Origin: Brachypodius melanocephalos
Lineage: Eukaryota; Chordata; Aves; Passeriformes; Pycnonotidae
DNA: 64,000 nt
NCBI GenBank assembly: GCA_013398615.1
Contig: VZSR01001459.1
Coordinates: forward strand, 11,208,020 to 11,272,019
Direction: 5' to 3'
The position numbers and the translations under genes were made by a program. Shown here piece after piece: positions 56,598 to 64,000 of the stretch. The notes beneath the pieces are model-generated. The model was not told the origin of the DNA and made no database searches. It saw only the letters and a list, made by a program, of their open reading frames with translations. Position 1 is the stretch's first letter; each line of letters opens with the position of its first letter.

Positions 56598-59500
56598 CAG
56601 GGGACAGCCACAGCCAGCACCAGCTGAGCAGCTCTGCCAGCCCCCACACCCTGCCAGGACGAGTGGAACACGCTGCTGTGCCCCTGCACACTGCAATATG
56701 TGCTATTGCTGGAAAACTTCACAAGTGATGCAAATGAATTCAAATCAAGGGGCCACAGCTAAGAGGATGGTTACTCAGATTAACCCCTGAGTGCGACTGC
56801 AGAGACAAAGTGGGACAGAGATAAAAGATTTCCAGCCACATCAGAGCTCAAGAGTTCAGCTGTTTTCACAGTGTGAGTTCAGTTCTTTATCCCAGGACTG
56901 TAAGGAGCACAAAAAGCGATTTCCCAGAATTTCCATTATGGCTCCCCAGCCCTGGGCATGCAGGATGTCCCTTCGGGAAGGAAGTCTGTTGGAAACAGAA
57001 GGAGGAAGAGGAGTGGTGAGGCAGCTCTCAGGAAAACCATGAAATGCGCTGATTTCTGCATCCTGTGTTTGTGACCTTAAAAATAGTTCTCAAGCAAAGC
57101 TGGAGCTAATTTGTGACTCAGAAGCTGCGGTGCAGAGGAAAGCCCTGAGCCCCTGCCCTCCACGAGGCCGTGCTGGCTGCGCTGCAGCAGCTCCAGAGTG
57201 AGAAGGGGAGCCCAGCCCCTTTCAGACTTCATATCAGAGAGGATTAAAGTGTTGGCTTCCAGCATGCCTGGAGTCCTGGGAAAATGACACAGCCAGCATC
57301 GGATAATCCGCTCCAAACTTGTTGATTTGTGGGACTTAGCCATCATCTTCATAGGCTCAAAATTTGGCAGCTGCTCCCACACAACTGACATTTTCAGGCC
57401 ATTAAAGGCTGTGATAAAAGGGCTCTAGTTTTATCTCTTGCCTTCTTTAACATACACCATTAGGCTTTTATTAACGTTTAGGTATGACTCAGGGAAATTT
57501 CTGACTGCAGAGAGAATATTCAGAATAATTAGCATACTGTCTCAAGAGAATAGCAGGACACAGACAAGCACTGAACATAGGGACAGGGTAAAAACCAGTA
57601 GCGAAATATTGCATAGGAGAATGGACACAGGCAGTGATGCCAAGCCAGCCTGGCTGCATTATGCTAAGGGAGAGTACAAGCCCTGCTCTGTGTCAGGCAG
57701 AGCCCAGACCAACCACACGCCTCCAGCACTGCCCCCGGAGCTCCCCCGTCCCCCAGCAGTTTGTACACACAATCACTCATTTATCTGCTGCAGTGCCACA
57801 GCCAGACCTGTCAAAACCAGGCTTTTTGGGATGCCTGGAGGAAAATGTCATCCTTAGAAGAGGACACCACTGTTGAGGCACTTGAGATGTAAGCAGTCTC
57901 CAGCTGCAGTGCTGCTCAAGGGCAGGCATTAGCAGAGAGCTCCTCAGATTTCCCATCATATTTTTTAGGCAACAGGAGGCAAATCAATGTGCACTTGTGG
58001 CCAGTCAAGGCACTCAGGCTGAGAATCTCTGGCAAAGTGAATCTGGACAATTTTTTCCTCAAGAATTACCAACAGCATAGGATCCATGCAGCACAGCAGA
58101 TATTCTTAAAAAAAAAAAATTTAAAAAATGCTTAAAGTGAGACTTGCACTCTGGTTTGCTTAGACCACACGTTCCTCGGGCGAGAAGGCGGCGGTTTGAC
58201 TGTGTTTTGCCCATTTGCACAATGCCAGCCCTGGGCTAGGGTGCTTTGCAAGCCACTAATGTGACACCAGGCATGGTCTATCCAACATCCCTCTGCTCCC
58301 AGCAGCACCTGGACCTTGTGCCTGCAGGGAGCTATCACTCTTAGAAAACTCATTCTTCCCTCTCTCTGCTCCTGACTCCAAATATTCTTTTCTGCCAGCT
58401 CCTAAATTTCACTCTTGGCAGCCTTTCATGGGACTGGTTGCTGGGGTAAGGGAGGGGACGAAGCACAGAGGACTGTTAGAAGGCAGGGCACAGCAAGCAC
58501 AGGACTGACAGCTGGGGATAGGCACGGCTGGGTCAGGCCAAACCACTGCAACCCAGCAGCAGCAGCAGCCTGCTCACCTCCACCGCAGCCACAGACCTCA
58601 AACCACCAGAGGTGTGAGAGTGTGAATGCTGGAACAGGCTCTCAGTGTCCCAGATCATCTCAGAGGGTAAACCTCAAGCTCCATCTGCTGCCCTGGCAGT
58701 GGCAGCCCTGGGCAGACAGCATGTATGCCTGCTCTGCTGCTGCCTGCCAGAACCCACCTCAGCAGGAGGACACAGAGACTGCGACAGGATCGGGGCACTG
58801 CTGAGCTGCAGGCACAGCCAGTCTGCTACCGTGAGGCCAAAGCCTGACAGCAGCCTGAACAACCACGGGTCCCTATTGCCATCCAACCATCTGCTGCTGT
58901 GAGTCCCCAGAGGGTCCAACCTCGGCTCCAGCAGCGACACCAAAGTTGGATGCCTGCAGCTGACTGTGTGATTCCCCTCTAAGTCTCCTGTGCTCCCTCC
59001 CCCAGCCACAACTGGCCCAGCTCGTGGCCAGCCATCACTCCATCAGCCCCAACCGTCATCCTGACCTCCACTGAAAAAGAAAGCTGAAGGCAATGTGGAC
59101 AGGCGATAGCAGGACATGCACTCCCCCAAAACACCCTTTCCAGCACTGGCAGCCCCAGCATGGGTCCCCCTTCTTTGCTCCACACAAGTCGGGGGTCTGG
59201 CACCCACCAGTGCTTCCCCCAGCAGGGCACTGAAACAGCAAGTGCAACAGCATGGGGAGCTGCTCAAAGCAGAGAAACATGAAAAAGAAGCACTTTTTAA
59301 ACTAAAATTGCACATCTTTCATGCCTCCAGGAAGACTGGTCAAGCTTATTATGTCAGCCTTCATCCTGCATTAAATACAATACTTCAGATTATACTATCA
59401 AATCCACTAGGAATGGGCAAAGCAGAGGGATTAACAAACAGGCTCCAGAGGGGTTGTCACAGTCAGAACAGCACGTGTTTGAGCAGCAATAGCTTGTACG

Positions 59501-62500
59501 TCCTTTAAATTCACCCCTCTTGGAAACTCAGCTCCTCTTCCCACTCCCTGGGGACAAGGGGCTGAGCAGATCAGCCAAGCGTGCCTCATCCCAAGGACAC
59601 CCACTCCCTGCTCAGAAGCCCAGGAGACACCTCCCCCGTCGAAACTGCTCAGAGTAAGATGCTTGGTTTACTTAGGCTGTACTTTCTTAGCTGTTCTTTC
59701 CTTGTTACGCCTCCACCACTCAACATTGTGCTTCTCATTTACGTTAAGCTTTGGCCTCAGTAACCAGCCTCAGACCATTCAAGCTCTCTTCCACAAGGAA
59801 GAGTCCCTGACGAACCATGAGTCTGGCTCCTCGATCTTTGGTCGTTACTATTTTATTATTGCTAGTACTAACGTTTAGCACTCCACATGCTCAAAGTGCT
59901 CTGAAGGCATATCTGTGCAAGTCAGGGCCGAAAAAAGCATCCATTAAAGTAACAGCTCCTTACCTAGCACAACTGGTCTTTTGCATGTGTCAGTTCAAAT
60001 CTATTTCATTTAGCACTAGTTTGTAGTAAATGTTTTCCTCTATTCTCCTCATTAGTTCTGCTGAATCAATTAAGCCCTGAGATAATGAGCAGAACTCTAC
60101 CCTTCTTTTTCACATCCTAAGTAAAATCTGCCTCTGAGAAGCAACGCTGTGCTGCAGTGCTGTCCCCCTCTGGGCACCTGCTCCACAGCCTCAGCACCAA
60201 AAAACAGAGTCCAGAAAACAAAGCACCAGTACTTGTTTGTGCACCCAGCCCATGGAAGAAGCTTGTCACAGAAAGGTTAATGAACCCCTTTTTGCTCATT
60301 AACTGAGCACTCCAAATGCATAAGCGACCAAGCTCTACACAGATGCAGTCTACAGGAGACACACCACTTCCCCGGATCACCTCCACTCTAACCCCTGCCC
60401 TCATTTACATGAAGAAATTCAAGAAAAGAGAACTATCAGATGGTTATGGAAGTGCAAAGGACGAACGTGTGAGCCAGCCTCCTCTGGCCTGTGGCCAGCC
60501 CTCACACTCACACCCTGCCTCCTCTCACAGGCAGCACCTGAACACAGCAAAAGGTATTCTGCAGGCATCACTCTGAAAGCCTGTTGACATCTCCATAGCT
60601 TCAACTCTGGAGGTCCTCACTCCCTACCCCATTCCCCTCTCAGTTAGGAAATTAGGATCATAATAATTATATAATTTGGATAATTTCAGAATTTGTTACA
60701 AATCAGCGGTCCTACTAGATTCAGCAACTGGGCACTGCTCTGATTTGGTTAAAGCATGTAAGGTTTCCTTTTCTCTATATTTCATATTTTGTCTTCAAAA
60801 TTTGTAGAAACTGCTGATCCCAAAGCTTCCACTGAGCTTATTTGTTTTAGTGATACCAAATCTCAGCAGGAAATGGCACTACAGTTAGGAGATCCCAGGG
60901 ATCCCATTGCAATTCCAGCTCCTCCCAAAACTTGTCATCTTTTTCCAGCAGCTTATGTTAGTGTATCTGAGTTGTGGTTCCACAGCCAAACAGCCCTAGC
61001 AGCAAGGCTGTCATCATGCTGACCAGAGCAGTGTCCTGCTTGGGAAATCCAGGATGGATACATGGGCAACACCCATCCCAGCCCTTTACCCCTCAGCTCG
61101 TTCCAGAGACCTGTACACATCAAACCTGTATCTGCTCTCCAGACACTGATTTCTGTCCCTTCAAGCAGGCATTTAGCCCCCAGTTTCCTCCCCGTTTAAT
61201 GACGTCCTACGTCTACTGCCAAAAGCCCAACCTGAGCCCCTGTCCTGCACAAGGCAGTTCCCAGCTTTGGAAAACCACACACAACAGCACACCAGTCCTG
61301 ATGCCTCTGACCCTCAACGGGCTATGAGACAGACCAAAGGATGACATGGACCTGAAAGCCAAACAACTTTGGAATTATATTCCTCTAAACGCCCTCATCT
61401 TTCACCTCTCCCCTTCTTCATTGAGTGCTATCATCATACTGTAAAATTTCCCTTCCTAAAATGATCACTCCATACACAGCTATTTTTTGGGAACATGCCA
61501 GGTTTTCAATACCCCCCTTTTAATTAGGTGACCCACCAGAGATGGCAGTGGCCACAAGCAGCTCACAGCCTGCTGGATGTTGGCAGCACACAGCAGATGG
61601 TGGATGAAAACCAAATAACTGAAGGGCTCCTGCTCCAGAAAGGAGTTGTACACAGCAGCAAAATGTCTTATACAGGGACGAGACAGAAATGGAAAGGCAA
61701 GTTCCAGATTTCCTTCAAATAATAGAGGTACGTGCTTTCAAGATCCAGACTTTCAGGCAATTTTGCTTCTGGGTTAGAACTGAAAGATTTGTATTCCATT
61801 TCCACTTACAATACGTGACCTGCAGACATCTTGTAACGGCAGCAACCCTCCAGTGGTTCAGGCCCAAAAACAGGCAGCCTCAATCCAGTAGCCGGCACAG
61901 CATTGGATAGGTTCCATGGCTGCAGATGCAAACGTGAGTCTGCAGCTTCACTGGACACTGGGACTTTCACTGAGGTTTGTGCCTGGGCTCAACCACCCCA
62001 CCAGAGCTCAACTGCTCCCACAGCAGCACCCTTGGGAGCATGGCAGCAAACCTGTGATTGTGCCTCTGGCCATGGTGCCTTCAGAGGAGGGGCACAGCTG
62101 AACAAGCCCCCTAACATAGAAAAGGGCTTGACTATCCAAGTTAACCCCTATCATGCTTCCCACTGGAGAAAAAGCTCACACTGAGGAGCCTCTTGTCCCA
62201 CCTCTGCAAGGCTGTGTTTATCCACAGGTCTGACAAATGGGAGAGGAAGGCACAGGGATCAGCAACAGCAGATCAGAGCACGTGCCACCCCTGCTACTGC
62301 AGAATGCCACAGCCAGCACATCCCCACTCCTTGGAGACATCCTAGTCCAACTCCCACAGACCTGCACAAGCAGCCAGCACGCACTCTCCGTGTTGGACAA
62401 GCCCTGCTGACACTCAGCAGGTATCAAGACAAGATCACCATGGGATTTGCTATCCACCCTGCTCACCAGCACATCCCATCTGACAAGGGCTCATCTGGGC

Positions 62501-62757
62501 CCACTTCCATCTGGGCTTTCCAAGGCACAAGCCGTCCCACACCCCTGCAGCCTTGCTCTGAAAGAACGGTGGCTGCCAGCAGAGCTGCTCTCCAGATGTT
62601 AGGAACAAGTACTGCTCCCTCTGTTTAAAAACATCAGTAAATTCTACTGGCCTCTTGAAGTGAGAGAGGCTGTAGACAGTCTGCCACCTACTCCACCTGC
62701 TGCAGCCCAACTTGAAAACAACAACTTAAAATCATTTCTTTACCAATCCCACAGGAA

Positions 62758-62882
62758 TCAAAACAAAAAAAAAAAACAACCAAAAAACCAAAAAAACCCA
62801 ACAAAAAACCACCAAAACCAACCAAAAAAAAAAAAAAAAACCCAAAACAACCAAAACCACCTGACCAAACCAAAACAAGAAA
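62758..62882. repeat. A/C-rich low-complexity tract
   Basis: About 125 bases almost wholly of A and C, including an 18-A run near 62825. On the minus strand it translates as a Phe/Trp/Leu/Val-rich stretch that imitates membrane segments. Confidence 0.9.
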
Positions 62883-63234
62883 TAGCAAAGCAGATCCCTC
62901 CTGCAGACATTGCTATTGGTTTCCTGCTGCAATGTGGCCCCAAGAGATGTGCGCTGGAGACAGTCACACAGAAACACTTGGGACCTCAGTTCAAATCCAG
63001 ACACTCTTCTGATCAGAGACATCAATGAGGGGACCTGAGCACCCACCTCCCCACCACGAAGCAAGGGCAACAATGCTGCCCCAACACAGGAGCCGCACTG
63101 TACCCAGGGCTCACCCCACCAAAGGGACCTGGAGCGCATGGGGTTGTTGCAACACTGCCCTGGGGACAAGCAAGCAGCAGACACCCACTCATGGAGCCAT
63201 TTTTCTTCCTCCAGTCCAGAATGCCAACCCCCAT

Positions 63235-63307
63235 CCATCCCATGCCTGCTACAGAGGAGCAGTCACACCCCCATCCCATTCCCAGCACAGAGGAGCAGCC
63301 ACATGCC
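63235..63307. repeat. Degenerate tandem repeat, about 36 bp x 2
   Basis: Two copies of ccatccca...acagaggagcag(t/c)cac... in succession. A separate 13-bp direct repeat (tgatggcactcag) lies at 63444 and 63474. Confidence 0.6.
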
Positions 63308-64000
63308 CCATGCACGTCCCTCCTCGGTGCTGCTGAGGGGCTCAGCCCCCGCAGCTCGGAGCTGCTGGCACCCCAGCTCACCCCGGCACATGCTGTGCAC
63401 AAACCTGTCAGGGAGGCGCAGCCCCAACTGCTGTGAGTAGCTGTGATGGCACTCAGCTGCTGCAGGTAACCCTTGATGGCACTCAGGTGTCTATAATATT
63501 GTTTCCAACCACCACACGTTCCAGCTTGCCTGGTGTTTGCATTAAATTACCACGGCCAGGGGCTCAGACTAACGATGTTTCCAACCCCTCACTGGGAGAT
63601 GACATCAGTGTCCCAACAGTGCAACCGAACAGACACCTGTTGAGATTTACAAATCGTAGTAAGGGGTTTCCTTGGGGATCCCTGGGCATCCACACACATC
63701 CCACGATGCCTTATTCACTTCTCCAGGCGCCCTCAGCCCCAACAATCTTGTCACTCAACCACTGTAAATGAAACTTTGAAACATCAGAAAAGAGATGGTA
63801 AATCCCTTCACTTCCATCCACCAAGACCCTGCAGCTGAGCCTGCATCCACTGCAGCTCCTGGGGCCTGGGTTCACATTCCCATATAGGAGTCAAACACCT
63901 GCCCTGGAAAACCCTTGGCTTTAGCCAAAATGACCCTTTTCCTCTTTTCCACCTAAACTGTTATTTAGTTACAGGGGATTTGATGAGCTCAATGGATCAA

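Larger units (their letters stand above)
53502..64000 (-). other. PLXND1: Intron 1 (3' part); exon 1 not in window
   Basis: 10.5 kb without any sema-domain exon on the minus strand or other recognisable gene. Contains an 18-bp tandem duplication at 56560-56597, possible ancient SINE remnants near 55740-55790 and 59840-59910, an A/C-rich tract at 62758-62882 and a degenerate tandem repeat at 63235-63307. A TGACTCA (AP-1) site lies near 57485. No CpG island or promoter was seen. Confidence 0.7.

Noticed and set aside
62688..63238. Membrane-protein-like minus-strand frame (Phe/Trp/Val-rich)
   Set aside because: Produced by the A/C-rich low-complexity tract at 62758-62882.
1..64000. CRISPR arrays, tRNA/rRNA genes, retroviral genes, prokaryotic operons
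   Set aside because: None seen by reading; the tandem repeats lack spacers and the organism is a vertebrate.

Overview
The window is vertebrate nuclear DNA, very probably from a bird. It carries one large split gene on the minus strand, and repeats are sparse. Only two clear transposon copies were seen, both CR1 LINE 3' ends with the characteristic terminus (CACAGAATC...CAGAAT on the + strand). CR1 dominates bird and other reptile genomes, and the low repeat density fits a bird. No bacterial, viral, CRISPR, tRNA or rRNA content was recognised.

The gene is PLXND1 (plexin D1), the semaphorin 3E / class 3 semaphorin receptor of endothelial cells, neurons and thymocytes. Reading the minus strand I could place 35 consecutive coding exons between 53501 and 3650. 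All exon joins agree in reading phase. Together they give 1495 codons plus a stop. The mammalian protein, as I recall it, has about 1925 residues and 36 coding exons. The missing ~430 residues (signal peptide and most of the sema domain) match a single large first exon, which must lie beyond 64000. So 53502-64000 is the 3' part of intron 1. The protein ends in SEA, the GIPC-binding C-terminus that distinguishes plexin D1 from plexins A, B and C.

Layout, 5' to 3' of the gene (right to left): intron 1 (64000-53502); end of the sema domain (exons 2-4); three PSI cysteine modules with IPT/TIG folds between and after them (exons 4-19); membrane-proximal stretch and transmembrane helix (exons 20-21); juxtamembrane helix and the first half of the RasGAP fold with its arginine finger (exons 22-25); inserted Rho-GTPase-binding domain (exons 26-28); second half of the GAP fold with its second conserved arginine (exons 29-36); 3' UTR, probably to about 1220, where a minus-strand AATAAA lies; then downstream flanking DNA.

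The worthwhile second looks concern gene architecture, not a new system: a GC-AG intron, several tandem acceptors that keep frame, a 35-nt micro-exon followed by G8CG8, two CR1 tails close to splice sites, a frame-compatible cassette-exon candidate in intron 8, and intronic clusters of GATA-like and homeodomain-like motifs that could be enhancers. I found no convincing unknown system here. Residues below are numbered from the first residue of exon 2 in this window (1-1495), not from the true N-terminus.
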